Assembly (NCBI GenBank): GCA_026386795.1
Contig: JAPLMU010000055.1
Span: forward strand, 1-40,477
From: Planctomycetota bacterium
Lineage (GTDB): Bacteria > Planctomycetota > Phycisphaerae > Phycisphaerales > SM1A02
DNA length: 40,477 nucleotides
Direction: 5' to 3'
Part shown: piece after piece, positions 15,641-25,302 of the stretch
How positions within the stretch are numbered: position 1 is the stretch's first letter
Layout of the letters: each line of letters begins with the position of its first letter
Made by a program: the position numbers and the translations under genes
The notes under the pieces: generated by a model
The model's input: the letters and a program-made list of their open reading frames with translations, nothing else
The model's database searches: none
What the model was told of the DNA's origin: nothing

Positions 15641-18493
15641 ATGTCAGACAGTTCGGGACACGGCCAACCCCCACACTCACCCCTCGCCTCCACTGGTCGC
15701 GCGGTGAATGCGTGGTCACCTGAGTACATCGAACAGATGCACTCCGCGTGGCTTCGCGACGCGGGGTCCGTTGGCGACTCATGGAACCAATTCTTCTTGG
15801 GTTTCGAGCTCGGTCTCGACCGCACAGCAGAGACTGGCGCGAGCGACACTGGAAGTTCCAACGCAGGCGGAACGAGTGATGCGGCGCAGCCCAAAGTGCA
15901 GGCGCTCATTGATGCATATCGCCGCCTTGGTCATCTCGGCGCGCAACTCGATCCGCTTGGCACGGTTCGCGCCATGCCGCAAGACTTGGCACTCTCTGCA
16001 TTTGGTCTGACCGGCAGCGATCTTGCAAAGACATTTGATACTGGCACACTGCCCATGAGTCCACGCGCAACGCTTGCGGACATCATTGGATTCCTGCAGG
16101 GCGCGTACTGCGGCAGCATCGGTGCGGAATTTGGATTTATCGCTTGCCCACGCAAGCGCGCGTGGCTCGCCGAGCGCATGGAATCAATGGCGCTGCGTTC
16201 CCCCCTCGGTGGAACTGCAGCACGCATGCGCATTCTGGAAAAACTAGTTGCAGCCGATGGATTCGAGAATTTCTTAGCGACGCGATTCATCGGAAAGAAG
16301 CGATTTGGACTTGAAGGTGGCGAATCGCTGCTTGTTGTTCTTGATGGCGTGCTCTCTGGAGCCGCGCGCGCTGGCGCCGAAGAGTGTGTGTTGGGAATGG
16401 CACACCGCGGGCGCGTCAATGTGTTGCACAATGTTGCTGGCAAGCCTGCGGAGATGATCTTTACTGAGTTTGAAGAAGCATGGAATCCCCATTTCGAGCA
16501 CGGCGGCGGCGATGTGAAGTACCACCAAGGATTTACTGGCACGTACAAGACCGCTGACGGCGCTGCGCTGCGCGTTTCGCTCTGCCCGAACCCGAGTCAC
16601 TTGGAATTCGTTGGACCTGTTGCCACTGGACGAACTCGCGCCCGGCAAGAGCGAACTCGATCACTTCCTGATGGCATTGCCAAGGTGCTTCCTGTCCTTC
16701 TGCACGGCGATGCTGCGCTGCCCGGCCAAGGTGTGGTCGCGGAGACGCTCAACATGGCTGGGCTGGTTGGCTACGACGTGGGCGGCACGGTGCACGTGGT
16801 CATCAACAACCAAGTTGGCTTTACCACTGATAGCTGTGATTCCTACATGGGGCCGTACTGCACCAATGTCGCAAAGATGGTGGAAGCGCCCGTGTTCCAT
16901 GTGAATGGCGGCGACGCCGAAGCGTGTGAATTTGTGGCGCGTCTCGCATCCGAGTGGCGCACCGCATTTGGTGAAGACGTGTTCATCGACATGTGGTGTT
17001 GGCGCAAGAATGGGCACAACGAAACTGACGAGCCGAATTTCACGCAGCCAATGTTGTATCGACGAGTTCGCAGTACCACCCCCGTGGCCGCGCGCTACGC
17101 GGAACGATTGGTGACCGAGGGAGTGATCGGCGCCGATGAGTTGGAGAACCAGACCAAGGCGCTCTTTGCGTCGCTTGATGCTGCGCAACAGCGCGCGAAG
17201 GCGAAGCCAATGGAGCCCGGCCATGCCCCGTTCGAAGGCACATGGAAGGGTATGACAGGATCGTGGAATGATGATCCGGTGGAAACTGGAGTCTCTGCCC
17301 GCGTACTCAAATCACTTGCTACACAGCTCGCAGAGATTCCAAAGGGTTTCGCGGCGCACAAGACCGTTGCCAAGGGCGTGCAGTCGCGCGCATCGATCGA
17401 AGAAGGCGGAGTGGAGTGGGCGCTCGCAGAATTGCTCGCCTATGGCTCATTGGTAGAAGATGGCGACACCGTTCGCATCACGGGCCAAGATGTCAAGCGT
17501 GGCACATTTAGTCATCGACACGCCGCAATCTTTGACCAAGAGACCGGTGAAGAATGGATCGCTCTCAAGCATCTCAAGGGAGCCAAGGGCCGATTTGAGA
17601 TGTTCAATTCGCCGCTTACAGAGTGCGCGTGCGTTGGATTCGAATACGGCTATTCGCTGGTCGATCCGCACGCCTTGGTGATTTGGGAAGCGCAGTTCGG
17701 AGACTTTGCAAACGGCGCGCAGGTGATCTTTGATCAATTCGTAGTGGCTGCAGAGTCGAAGTGGTTCCGCTCGTCAGGACTCACGCTGTTCTTGCCGCAC
17801 GGATATGAGGGACAGGGTCCTGAACATTCGAGCGGTCGCATGGAGCGATTCCTGCAGCAATCAACTGATGAGAACATCCAAGTGGTGTATCCATCGACCA
17901 CTGCGCAGATGTTCCATGTGTTGCGCCGGCAGATGAAGCGCAGCTTCCGCAAGCCGCTGGTTGTGATGACTCCCAAGAGCATGTTGCGGCTCACTGCTGC
18001 ACAAAGCCCGATGGCGGAGTTCACTCATGGAGAGTTCCAGACCGTCATCGGAGACCCAACCAAGCCAGATCCCGCGCGCGTCAAGAAACTGGTGTTCTGC
18101 ACAGGTAAGTTGTTCCATGAACTTGATGCGCAGCGTCGCGAGAATGGCAATGGCGCGGTGGCACTTGTTCGCATCGAACAGTTGACGCCTTTCCCCGCCG
18201 ATGAAATTCGTGCGCAAGCGGCGAAGTACCGCGGCGCAGAGATCGTCTGGGCGCAAGAAGAGCCAGAGAACGTTGGTGCGTGGCAAGCGATGCTCGGGAA
18301 ATTCCTGACACACCTCGGAAGTGCGCCCGCATACGTTGGTCGCCCGGCGCAAGCCAGTTCGGCGGTGGGCAGCACCAAGCGTCACGCCAAGGAACAGGCC
18401 AAGATTGTGGCTGCTGCCGTCGGCGCACCCGAAGGCAGTAAGCCAGCGACAACGCAGAGTCCCTCGTCGGGCAAAGGCCGGAACGCGCACTAA
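15641..18493 (+). CDS. sucA: 2-oxoglutarate dehydrogenase E1 (thiamine diphosphate-dependent)
   Basis: E1 decarboxylates 2-oxoglutarate and passes the succinyl group to the lipoyl arm of E2 in the TCA cycle. 950 residues, near the E. coli length (933). The N-terminal segment that docks E2 reads WSPEYIEQMHSAWLRDAGSV. Further motifs are MAHRGRVNVLHNVAGKP, GDVKYHQGFTGTYK, NPSHLEFVGPVATG, the ThDP site LHGDAALPGQG with INNQVGFTT (356-392), and FIDMWCWRKNGHNETDEP. The pyrimidine-binding and C-terminal transketolase domains follow (GYSLVDPHALVIWEAQFGDF, LPHGYEGQGPEHSSGRMERF). The C-terminal ~40 residues are Ala/Lys/Ser-rich. SucB follows 51 bases on. Confidence 0.97.
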   Translation: MSDSSGHGQPPHSPLASTGRAVNAWSPEYIEQMHSAWLRDAGSVGDSWNQFFLGFELGLDRTAETGASDTGSSNAGGTSDAAQPKVQALIDAYRRLGHLGAQLDPLGTVRAMPQDLALSAFGLTGSDLAKTFDTGTLPMSPRATLADIIGFLQGAYCGSIGAEFGFIACPRKRAWLAERMESMALRSPLGGTAARMRILEKLVAADGFENFLATRFIGKKRFGLEGGESLLVVLDGVLSGAARAGAEECVLGMAHRGRVNVLHNVAGKPAEMIFTEFEEAWNPHFEHGGGDVKYHQGFTGTYKTADGAALRVSLCPNPSHLEFVGPVATGRTRARQERTRSLPDGIAKVLPVLLHGDAALPGQGVVAETLNMAGLVGYDVGGTVHVVINNQVGFTTDSCDSYMGPYCTNVAKMVEAPVFHVNGGDAEACEFVARLASEWRTAFGEDVFIDMWCWRKNGHNETDEPNFTQPMLYRRVRSTTPVAARYAERLVTEGVIGADELENQTKALFASLDAAQQRAKAKPMEPGHAPFEGTWKGMTGSWNDDPVETGVSARVLKSLATQLAEIPKGFAAHKTVAKGVQSRASIEEGGVEWALAELLAYGSLVEDGDTVRITGQDVKRGTFSHRHAAIFDQETGEEWIALKHLKGAKGRFEMFNSPLTECACVGFEYGYSLVDPHALVIWEAQFGDFANGAQVIFDQFVVAAESKWFRSSGLTLFLPHGYEGQGPEHSSGRMERFLQQSTDENIQVVYPSTTAQMFHVLRRQMKRSFRKPLVVMTPKSMLRLTAAQSPMAEFTHGEFQTVIGDPTKPDPARVKKLVFCTGKLFHELDAQRRENGNGAVALVRIEQLTPFPADEIRAQAAKYRGAEIVWAQEEPENVGAWQAMLGKFLTHLGSAPAYVGRPAQASSAVGSTKRHAKEQAKIVAAAVGAPEGSKPATTQSPSSGKGRNAH

Positions 18494-18544
18494 TCAGCGC
18501 GTCTCGGGTAGATGACACCGCGCGCAAAGCGCATGGAGAATGAC

Positions 18545-19813
18545 ATGTTGGATATTGTGGTTCCGAGCCCAGGCGAATCGATCACCGAGGTAACGCTCGG
18601 TCAATGGCATAAGCATGATGGCGACTGGGTGGAGACCGATGAGGTCCTCGTCGATATCGAAAGTGACAAAGCGACGCTGGAAGTGCGTGCGCCGGCGGCC
18701 GGCGTGTTGCGCGTGAAGGTGCAGTCTGGCGCAGAGCAGAAGGTGGGCGCGCCGATTGGGTCGATCGACACGGCAGCGGCGAAGCCTGCGGGCGGCGCGG
18801 CGAAAGCAGTGCCGGCGACCCCGGCGCCGGCGACGGGCAACGTGGGCGCGAAGGCGCCGGCGGCGGTGGTTGTCGCAACCGCGACCGCCACAGTGATCAG
18901 CGATGCCGCGGACGGCAAGAAGGCTTCGTCCCTTGCAAAGAAGGTGGCCGCTGACAAGGGCGTCGACCTCACGAAGGTGACTGGCAGCGGAACATCCGGA
19001 CGAATCGTGATGGCTGACGTTGAACGCGCAGCAACCGCGGTGTCGACGATTGCCAATCCGGTGAAACCAGTGGCGCCAGCGGCGATGCCGATGGCAGTCG
19101 CGGGCGCACGCGGCATTCGGCGCGAGAAGATGCCGAAAATCAGGCAGCGAATCGCTGAACGCCTGGTGCAGGCGCAACACACCGCCGCGATGCTCACGAC
19201 CTTCAATGAGTGCGACATGACTGAGGTCATGCGCCTGCGCTCGGAACATAAGGAAAGTTTCGAGAAGCACCACGGTGTGAGCCTTGGCTTCATGAGCTTC
19301 TTCGTGAAGGCATGCTGCAGCGCTTTGAAGCGGTTTCCGAAGGTCAATGCGTACATTTCCGGCGATGAAGTTGAGTATCACGATTACGCCGATGTCTCGA
19401 TCGCGGTCGGAACTGACCGCGGGTTGGTGGTGCCGGTGCTGCGCAATTCAGAACTGCTGAGTTTCGCGGAGATTGAATTGGCGATCCGCGGCTTCGCGGC
19501 GAAAGCCCGCGAGGGCAAGCTCACCGTTGATGAAATGACAGGTGGCACATTCACCATCACCAACGGCGGCATTTACGGCAGCCTGATGTCCACGCCGATC
19601 TTGAACGCGCCGCAAAGCGCGATTCTCGGGATGCACACCATCAAGAAGCGCCCGATCGAAGATCCGCGAAACCCGGGACAGATCGCGCTGCGACCGATGA
19701 TGTACTTGGCGCTCAGTTACGACCACCGCATCATTGATGGCGCTGAAGCCGTGAGTTTCCTAGTGCACATCAAAGACTGCATCGAAAAGCCCGAGCGCCT
19801 GTTGCTCGACTGA
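18545..19813 (+). CDS. sucB: Dihydrolipoyllysine succinyltransferase E2 of 2-oxoglutarate dehydrogenase
   Basis: E2 core of the complex. 422 residues from the ATG at 18545 ([15 protein letters not shown]), which has GGAG upstream; a longer reading from 18512 adds residues not seen in the family. Domains: lipoyl domain (1-76) with lipoylated K42 in IESDKATLE; Ala/Pro/Gly-rich linker; peripheral E1/E3-binding domain ([20 protein letters not shown], near 125-160); second linker; acyltransferase domain with H394 and D398 in [13 protein letters not shown]. It ends ERLLLD, as is usual. E3 (lpd) is not in the window. Confidence 0.97.
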   Translation: MLDIVVPSPGESITEVTLGQWHKHDGDWVETDEVLVDIESDKATLEVRAPAAGVLRVKVQSGAEQKVGAPIGSIDTAAAKPAGGAAKAVPATPAPATGNVGAKAPAAVVVATATATVISDAADGKKASSLAKKVAADKGVDLTKVTGSGTSGRIVMADVERAATAVSTIANPVKPVAPAAMPMAVAGARGIRREKMPKIRQRIAERLVQAQHTAAMLTTFNECDMTEVMRLRSEHKESFEKHHGVSLGFMSFFVKACCSALKRFPKVNAYISGDEVEYHDYADVSIAVGTDRGLVVPVLRNSELLSFAEIELAIRGFAAKAREGKLTVDEMTGGTFTITNGGIYGSLMSTPILNAPQSAILGMHTIKKRPIEDPRNPGQIALRPMMYLALSYDHRIIDGAEAVSFLVHIKDCIEKPERLLLD

Positions 19814-19826
19814 AATGGGCACCTAT

Positions 19827-22800
19827 TTAGAGGCGCTTTAGGAGGTCGGCTACCGCGGCTTCTAGTTGGGCGTCATGGCTCATGCTCTCGTCCTCGGCAG
19901 TCTGCGGGACCACGATGTCTGGCATTGCGCCGTGCAGCTCCATGTCGACGCCGTCGGTCGTGTACCAGCCGCGGAATGGAGTGCGCACCGTGGTGCCGTC
20001 AATGAGCGACGTGCTGCCAGTGGAAATGACGCCGCCATAGGTCTGCGTGCCCACAAGCGTTCCGCGCTTGAGGGTCTTGAACGCATGCGCGGTGATCTCT
20101 GCATTCGAGAAACTCTTCTCGTTACAGAGCATGTCAATAGGCAATGAGTATCGCTGAATGAACAATCGATCCACGGGGTAGTGACCCTTCTTGGCCGGGT
20201 CGGCTCCGCGTGGAACGGTGTAGGCATGTGGCTGCACCATGATCGAACTCAGCAGACGATCCGCAGTGGATCCGCCGCCGTTGTTGCGAACATCGATGAT
20301 CAGGCCGTCCTTGCCGTCAGCCTGCGCGTACAAGTCCCGCTCGTAGACATCAAGGGATGCTTGATCCATCGCGGCAATATGGAGATAACCGATACGTCCG
20401 TTCGAGAGCCGTGTGACCGTCTCGCGAGCGCGCCGCAGCGTGTCTTGATAGGTGAGTTCGCGAATTTCGCCACTTGAGCCCGGCAACAATATGGCGTCAA
20501 GTTCCATACGTGGTTCGCCAGGAGCGGGGGCGCGCATGATGTGAACGACCGTCTCCTTGCCAGCGGTGCCACGGAAGATGTCCTCGATGGGGACTCCAGC
20601 CTTGACCGACTCGCCATTGACAGCCACAATCACATCCCCAACAGCCAGCGGGGTCTGGCCCTTTGTAGCAGGACCATCGCGCAGAATTTCCTCAATGCGG
20701 AACCCGCCGTCGGCAAAGACGGTGCGCGCGCCAATGCGACCCACTGGCAAACGACCGGCTCCCTCAGAACCTGGGCTGCGAACGCCAAGGTGGCTCGCGT
20801 TTAGTTCGCCAAGGAACCGATTCGCAACATAATCAAACTCCTCATCGGTGCGTGCGCTGTTTGCCAACTTCGACCACTTCGCGGTGAGCTTCGGCCAATC
20901 GCAACCATTCATAGTTGGGCTATAGAAGATGCTGCCCATGGTGCGAGCCATCTCGAGAAACTTCTGGTTGCTCTGCGCAGCCAAATCCAATTCAACCGTG
21001 TCGCTCAGATCGATCGCCTTTGCGTCGCCTGCAGGCAGATTGACGACACTCGCGCCGCCCTTTCCAACCACCACCAACTTGTCGCCCGCCAACGTGATTT
21101 GCTGAATACCACCTGAAGCGCCAAGCTTCTTGGTTTCGCCGCCAGACCACGCAACACTGTTGAGCCCCGCAGTCTCGCCCGTGCCACCCATGAAGTAGAC
21201 GCGGTCGCCCGCAGGGGAAATCTCAAGATCCATCTCATTGCCAGGCATCGTGGTCAAGCGCCGCAGGCGCATATATGCATCATCAAGGTCGAGCGGCTTC
21301 GGAGGATCCTTCTTGTCCTTCTTGCCATCTTTATCTTCGTCCTTCTTGGAGTCGTCCTTCTTGGGCTCCTCTTTCTTCGAGTCGTCCTTCTTGGAGTCGT
21401 CTTTCTTGGACTCATCCTTACTAGCGTCGTCCTTCTTCGGCTCGTCCTTCTTGGCATCCGACTTCTTTGGGTTGCGCTCGGCGGCCTTCTTCTTGGCAGC
21501 TTCGGCCGCATCCTTGAAATACTGATCCTGCTCGAAGCGCTGCATGCTTTCCAGGTCTTTGTCGAGGAAGACCATGTAAATGTCTCCGTCGTTTTCCACG
21601 CGCGCTGAGGAGAATGCAAGCACCTTCCCGTCCGAACTCCAACGAGGATTAACGTCCATATCCGGATGACGTGAAATATTCACTGCCGCCGCGCTGCCGT
21701 CGGCTGGCTGGATCCAAATGTCACTGTTGAAATTGTCGTCGTCTTGGCGAATTGCCAGCATGCGGCTGTCTGGGCTCCAGCGCCAGTCAATGGACTGATC
21801 GAACCCCGTGCGCAGGTCCTTCTCTTCGCCAGTGGCGACATCGCGAACTACCAGCGTGTTGAGATTGCGTCGATACGCCACCTTCTTGCCATCTGGTGAT
21901 GGACTTGCTCCACGCTCGCTCGCTGCAGGCAGCGCAATGAACGGCTTGACTTCAACCTTCACAGCATCTGCCCAGCGGGCACCCTCGTCCTTCTTGTCTT
22001 CCTTTTTGTCGTCCTTCTTCTTTGCATCTTTCGGCGCGTCCGGCTTGGCTGCATCGGCTGCTACTGGTGGAACCGTAGCGGCCGGCACTGGGGCTGCGGC
22101 GACGGGCGGCACTGGGGCTGCGGCGACGGCCGGCACCGCAGCCGCTTCCGGCTTCACTTCTTCCTTCTTCGGATTGGTCTTGTCCTTGAACGTACTGCGA
22201 ATTTCGCCTCGGGTCTGAGTTACGGTGGCCTCGTAGATCGAGTCGTTGCCGTCCGAGTCGCTCGAAAATAGCAACTTGACGCCATCAGGCATCCAAGCGA
22301 TATCGCGCTCGCGTGCTGGCGTACGGGTGACGCGCACAAACGGAGAACGCTCCTCAACGCCCTTCACATAGACGTCGCCATAGGCAACAATGGCAATGGT
22401 CTTGCCGTCCGGAGAGAGTTGCGCTTCCGAAACATCGCGCCCAACACTGCGTGGGCGAATTCGGTCAGCCTCATCTTCGGCGGCCTGCATGGTGATCTTC
22501 ACCGGCTGCGCGCCCGGCGTTGTTAAATCCAAACGCCACAGCGAATCCCAGTTCGAAAATATGGCTATGCGACCATCAGTCGATACTGCGAGTTCGCGCA
22601 CGTCATCATCGAATGATGTCAGCTGCGTGCCAGGATCAGAAGTCGGAGCAGCAAACTTCTTGCGCCAGATATTGATGCTCTTACCATTGCCGCGGTCGCT
22701 CAGATAGATGATGTCATCGCCGCATGGAAACGCCCAACCGTCATTGCCCTTCCAGTCGGTAAGTTGTGCGAATCGGCCTGTGGCGCGATCGAATGTCCAT

Positions 22801-23384
22801 ACATCGCGCTGATCTGGCCCTTGATAGCCGCGCCGAAACCACGCGCTGCTGCCGCGCTCAAAGAGCACAGACGCACCGTTCCGCGTTGCAACTGGATGCG
22901 AACCGAATGCATCGCAGGCTCGCTCTACCGAGCCGCCCGCGAGCGGCACCATGTATGGGCGGGCTGCGCGATAAAGATCACTCTCGCGCATGCTCTCGAA
23001 GTACGCCACTGGACGACCCGATCCATCGACGCCTGTTCCACTCAGAAGTGCAACCGAATCACCGAAGGTGAGCTGCCGCACATCGCTGCCGTCGCTCTTC
23101 ATGATGAACAGATTCCGACCACCATCGCGGTCGCTATCAAAGATGATGGATGCGCCGTCAGGGCTAAATGCAGAGCGACCTTCATTGGCCGGGTTGCTTG
23201 TCAGGCGAAGCGCGCCGCCGCCAGTCGATGGGCACTTCCAGAGATCACCGCGCCAACTGAACAACACGACATTGCCGTCCGGGCTTGTGGATGGGTAGCG
23301 CGGCAGGTCCACCGTGTCCGCGCCGGCGTACGGAACGGCAAAGATGGCGAGGATCGAAGCGGCAAAGATGGCGGTCGGCTGCAC
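19827..23384 (-). CDS. Tricorn-like protease (beta-propeller, PDZ, S41 peptidase), secreted
   Basis: 1185 residues with a signal peptide (MQPTAIFAASILAIFAVPYAGA). Beta-propeller repeats follow (SPDGNVVLFSWRGDLW, FSPDGASIIFDSDRDGGRN, LSDRGNGKSINIWRK). A Pro/Ala then Lys/Asp linker lies at ~406-470 and a strongly Lys/Asp/Glu-rich insert at ~635-695 (many KKDDS units). The catalytic half has H865 (ELNASHLGV), a PDZ domain (FRIEEILRDGPA, VGDVIVAVNGESV), DVRNNGGGSTADR and nucleophile S1093 (EKSFSNAEIT). Tricorn proteases cut peptides into short fragments; this one probably acts in the periplasm. It has a GTG start with AAGGAG 6 bases upstream. The signal peptide and inserts differ from the archaeal enzyme. 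Confidence 0.9.
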   Translation of the reverse strand: MQPTAIFAASILAIFAVPYAGADTVDLPRYPSTSPDGNVVLFSWRGDLWKCPSTGGGALRLTSNPANEGRSAFSPDGASIIFDSDRDGGRNLFIMKSDGSDVRQLTFGDSVALLSGTGVDGSGRPVAYFESMRESDLYRAARPYMVPLAGGSVERACDAFGSHPVATRNGASVLFERGSSAWFRRGYQGPDQRDVWTFDRATGRFAQLTDWKGNDGWAFPCGDDIIYLSDRGNGKSINIWRKKFAAPTSDPGTQLTSFDDDVRELAVSTDGRIAIFSNWDSLWRLDLTTPGAQPVKITMQAAEDEADRIRPRSVGRDVSEAQLSPDGKTIAIVAYGDVYVKGVEERSPFVRVTRTPARERDIAWMPDGVKLLFSSDSDGNDSIYEATVTQTRGEIRSTFKDKTNPKKEEVKPEAAAVPAVAAAPVPPVAAAPVPAATVPPVAADAAKPDAPKDAKKKDDKKEDKKDEGARWADAVKVEVKPFIALPAASERGASPSPDGKKVAYRRNLNTLVVRDVATGEEKDLRTGFDQSIDWRWSPDSRMLAIRQDDDNFNSDIWIQPADGSAAAVNISRHPDMDVNPRWSSDGKVLAFSSARVENDGDIYMVFLDKDLESMQRFEQDQYFKDAAEAAKKKAAERNPKKSDAKKDEPKKDDASKDESKKDDSKKDDSKKEEPKKDDSKKDEDKDGKKDKKDPPKPLDLDDAYMRLRRLTTMPGNEMDLEISPAGDRVYFMGGTGETAGLNSVAWSGGETKKLGASGGIQQITLAGDKLVVVGKGGASVVNLPAGDAKAIDLSDTVELDLAAQSNQKFLEMARTMGSIFYSPTMNGCDWPKLTAKWSKLANSARTDEEFDYVANRFLGELNASHLGVRSPGSEGAGRLPVGRIGARTVFADGGFRIEEILRDGPATKGQTPLAVGDVIVAVNGESVKAGVPIEDIFRGTAGKETVVHIMRAPAPGEPRMELDAILLPGSSGEIRELTYQDTLRRARETVTRLSNGRIGYLHIAAMDQASLDVYERDLYAQADGKDGLIIDVRNNGGGSTADRLLSSIMVQPHAYTVPRGADPAKKGHYPVDRLFIQRYSLPIDMLCNEKSFSNAEITAHAFKTLKRGTLVGTQTYGGVISTGSTSLIDGTTVRTPFRGWYTTDGVDMELHGAMPDIVVPQTAEDESMSHDAQLEAAVADLLKRL

Positions 23385-23779
23385 TGGTATCTCCTTGGGT
23401 ACCCCTGGGAGGAGGGGTGAATCGGTAGTTCACGCCGGGCAGGGGAATTACGCAAGTTGGAGCCCCGATAGGGGGACCGGCGATATTGCGGCTCCAGCCA
23501 CTTATTTGGGTGCCTTGGAAAGCCAAAGAAGCCCGACAAACGTGGGAAACAAGGCTATCGAGCCGTCACAGGCGGAATTCTGCGGACGAGAACTTGCTCA
23601 CGGGGTTCTTGAATCGGACATTCAAAGCGATGGAGGTTGGCGATCCGATCGAGACGCAGGTGTGTGCGCCCTGGAAAGCCAACAATAGTTGCCGCAAACG
23701 CGGCGAACCAACGATCGATGTCCGCCGTATAGGTCAGGACAAACGACCGATGGATGACCCCAGAAGGGAAGGAATTCCG
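23385..23779 (+). promoter_or_regulatory. Structured leader with a duplicated two-hairpin module
   Basis: A 395-base stretch between the divergent tricorn gene and a small gene at 23780. Two similar modules lie 156 bases apart. Each has a TGG-AAAG-CCA hairpin (23515-23526 and 23672-23681) and then a second hairpin with an AAAC loop (23532-23546 and 23688-23708). The stems of the second hairpin differ in sequence but keep pairing, which looks like covariation. Upstream is a further stem, TGGAGCC (23458-23464) with GGCTCCA (23490-23496), which competes with CCCC-GATA-GGGG (23463-23474). The frame upstream of 23780 is open through this region but its translation is unlike any protein I know. A leader or riboswitch-like role is inference. 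Confidence 0.4.
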
Positions 23780-24097
23780 ATGAGTGACTCTTTACCGAAG
23801 CCCCTGAGTTCAATTAACGCCCTACGTGCCCACCTCAAGGTTCTTGAGCGCGGTGTGGACAACGCCCGCAACAAGCGGGTCGGTCCCAGTGAGCAGCCCC
23901 CGAGCCTCGCGCCGATCAGTCGCCCAGCTCAGCCTTCCACGCGGACGATGAGCCCCCCGCCAGCGAGCTACCCGATGACGCGACCCGCGTCGAACGGTGG
24001 CGGTTCCGGATCCGACGGCAAGCCAAAGGCGAAGCCAAAGAGTGGTACCGATTTCAGTTCATTCTTCGGCGGTATTGATAAACGCGCCGCAAGTTGA
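23780..24097 (+). CDS. Small hypothetical protein, Pro/Ser-rich with FSSFFGGIDKR tail
   Basis: 105 residues from the ATG at 23780, chosen because AAGGGAAGGA stands just upstream. The sequence is a short helix-like start (MSDSLPKPLSSINALRAHLK and ERGVDNARNKR), a Pro/Ser/Gly-rich middle, a Lys-rich run (GKPKAKPKSG) and a hydrophobic tail TDFSSFFGGIDKRAAS. No membrane segment or signal peptide. The reading could extend upstream to 23486, but that part overlaps structured leader sequence. I do not recognise a family. The low-complexity body with a conserved-looking tail could act as a tether or adaptor; this is speculation. Confidence 0.6.
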   Translation: MSDSLPKPLSSINALRAHLKVLERGVDNARNKRVGPSEQPPSLAPISRPAQPSTRTMSPPPASYPMTRPASNGGGSGSDGKPKAKPKSGTDFSSFFGGIDKRAAS

Positions 24098-24116
24098 CCG
24101 TACAACCTGAATGCCC

Positions 24117-24158
24117 GCATCGGCGGAGTGGCGCGATTTCGTACCATTCCGCCGATGC
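24117..24158 (+). promoter_or_regulatory. 15-bp hairpin enclosing the M42 peptidase start codon
   Basis: Arms 24117-24131 and 24144-24158 pair over 15 bp with one G.U, leaving a 12-base loop. The right arm includes the ATG at 24155-24157 and the left arm the alternative GTG at 24128. No T-run follows, so it is not a standard terminator. It could block ribosome access to the start. Confidence 0.55.
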
Positions 24159-25264
24159 GCACTGAATCCCTCGCGTTCCTGCGGAAGCTCCTCGATACAC
24201 CCAGTCCATCCGGCTTTGAACGCGAAGGTCAACGCGTTTGGCTTGACTATGTCCGCGCCAACGGCGCAACGCGGACGTGGAACGACGCGTATGGCAACTG
24301 CTTTGCAGAGTTGCTGCCTACCCCAACTATTCGTCCGCGAGATGAGAGCAAGATATTCACCGTTGCCATATGCGGCCACGCGGATGAAATCGGCCTCATG
24401 GTGCAGCACATTGATTCCAATGGGTTCATCTATTGCCGCTCAATCGGTGGAATCGATGCGGCATCAATCGTCGGCAAGCGGTTGCAATTTCGCTCCACAG
24501 TGAAAGGCGTGGATGCGCCAGTCATTGGTCTGATTGGCGCCACTGCCATCCACCTTCAAGACCGAACTGGCGAGCCCAAGGTTCGCAAGCTGCACGAACT
24601 CTTTGTGGACATCGGCGCGAAGGACGAAGCTGCCGCGCGGGCTCGATTGAATATCGGTGACCCAGCCACATTCCTCGATTCAAGCATGATGCTCTCCGAT
24701 GAATTGATCGTGGCGCGTGCCCTCGACAATCGCATTGGTACATGGGTTGCAGCGGAAACGCTTCGCCTGTGCGCAGAGAATTCCATGCGCCATGTTCGAA
24801 TCGTCGCGGTGAGTACGGTGCAAGAAGAAGTGGGGCTACACGGCGCGGAAATGATTGCCGCGAGTTTGCATCCGAATGTTGCCCTTGTCACTGATGTTGG
24901 CCATGCCACCGACAGCCCCGGAATCACCCAAGCGCAGCACGGGCAATTCAAGATGGGCGCTGGTCCGAAGATCGCCATCGGCGGTGCAATGCAGCCCGAA
25001 GTCGTCGCGCGACTTCTTGAAACCGCTGAACGATTGACCATTCCACTGCAACGCGGCGCGACGCCAGGCGCGAGTGGAACGGACACGGATTCCATCTTTC
25101 TCGCCGGTGGTGGAATTCCATCGGGCTTGGTGAGTTTCCCGATTCGCTACATGCACACAACCGTTGAAATGGGGAACTTGCGAGACCTTGAGCAGATTCC
25201 CGTGTTATTTGCGGGCTTCTGCGAAGGTCTTCGCGGGGACGAGCGCTTTGCACCGACGCTCTAA
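24155..25264 (+). CDS. M42-family metallo-aminopeptidase
   Basis: Dinuclear-metal aminopeptidase of the M42 (glutamyl aminopeptidase, PepA/FrvX/YsdC) family. These form large cytoplasmic shells that trim peptides. 369 residues from ATG 24155 (MRTESLAFLRKLLDTPSPSGFE); a GTG at 24128 would add nine. Metal and catalytic residues are in place: AICGHADEIGLMV (His, Asp, catalytic Glu region), ARALDNRIGTW (bridging Asp), STVQEEVGLHGAE (Glu-Glu), VTDVGHATDSPG (Asp) and RYMHTTVEM (His). Length agrees with the family. Preceded by the start-codon hairpin and followed by the minicistron leader of the next gene. It lies 57 bases after the small gene ending at 24097. Confidence 0.9.
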   Translation: MRTESLAFLRKLLDTPSPSGFEREGQRVWLDYVRANGATRTWNDAYGNCFAELLPTPTIRPRDESKIFTVAICGHADEIGLMVQHIDSNGFIYCRSIGGIDAASIVGKRLQFRSTVKGVDAPVIGLIGATAIHLQDRTGEPKVRKLHELFVDIGAKDEAAARARLNIGDPATFLDSSMMLSDELIVARALDNRIGTWVAAETLRLCAENSMRHVRIVAVSTVQEEVGLHGAEMIAASLHPNVALVTDVGHATDSPGITQAQHGQFKMGAGPKIAIGGAMQPEVVARLLETAERLTIPLQRGATPGASGTDTDSIFLAGGGIPSGLVSFPIRYMHTTVEMGNLRDLEQIPVLFAGFCEGLRGDERFAPTL

Positions 25265-25302
25265 GCCTGCGCGTGTGTGTCCCTGATATCCTGAGTGATC
25301 CC

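Noticed and set aside
23400-23418. ACCCCT/AGGGGT hairpin upstream of the tricorn gene as a terminator
   Set aside because: Only 6 bp and no T-run in either direction; treated as chance in GC-rich sequence.
23486-23779. N-terminal extension of the small gene at 23780
   Set aside because: The extension covers the structured leader, its composition is unlike the rest, and the only good ribosome binding site is at 23770-23775.
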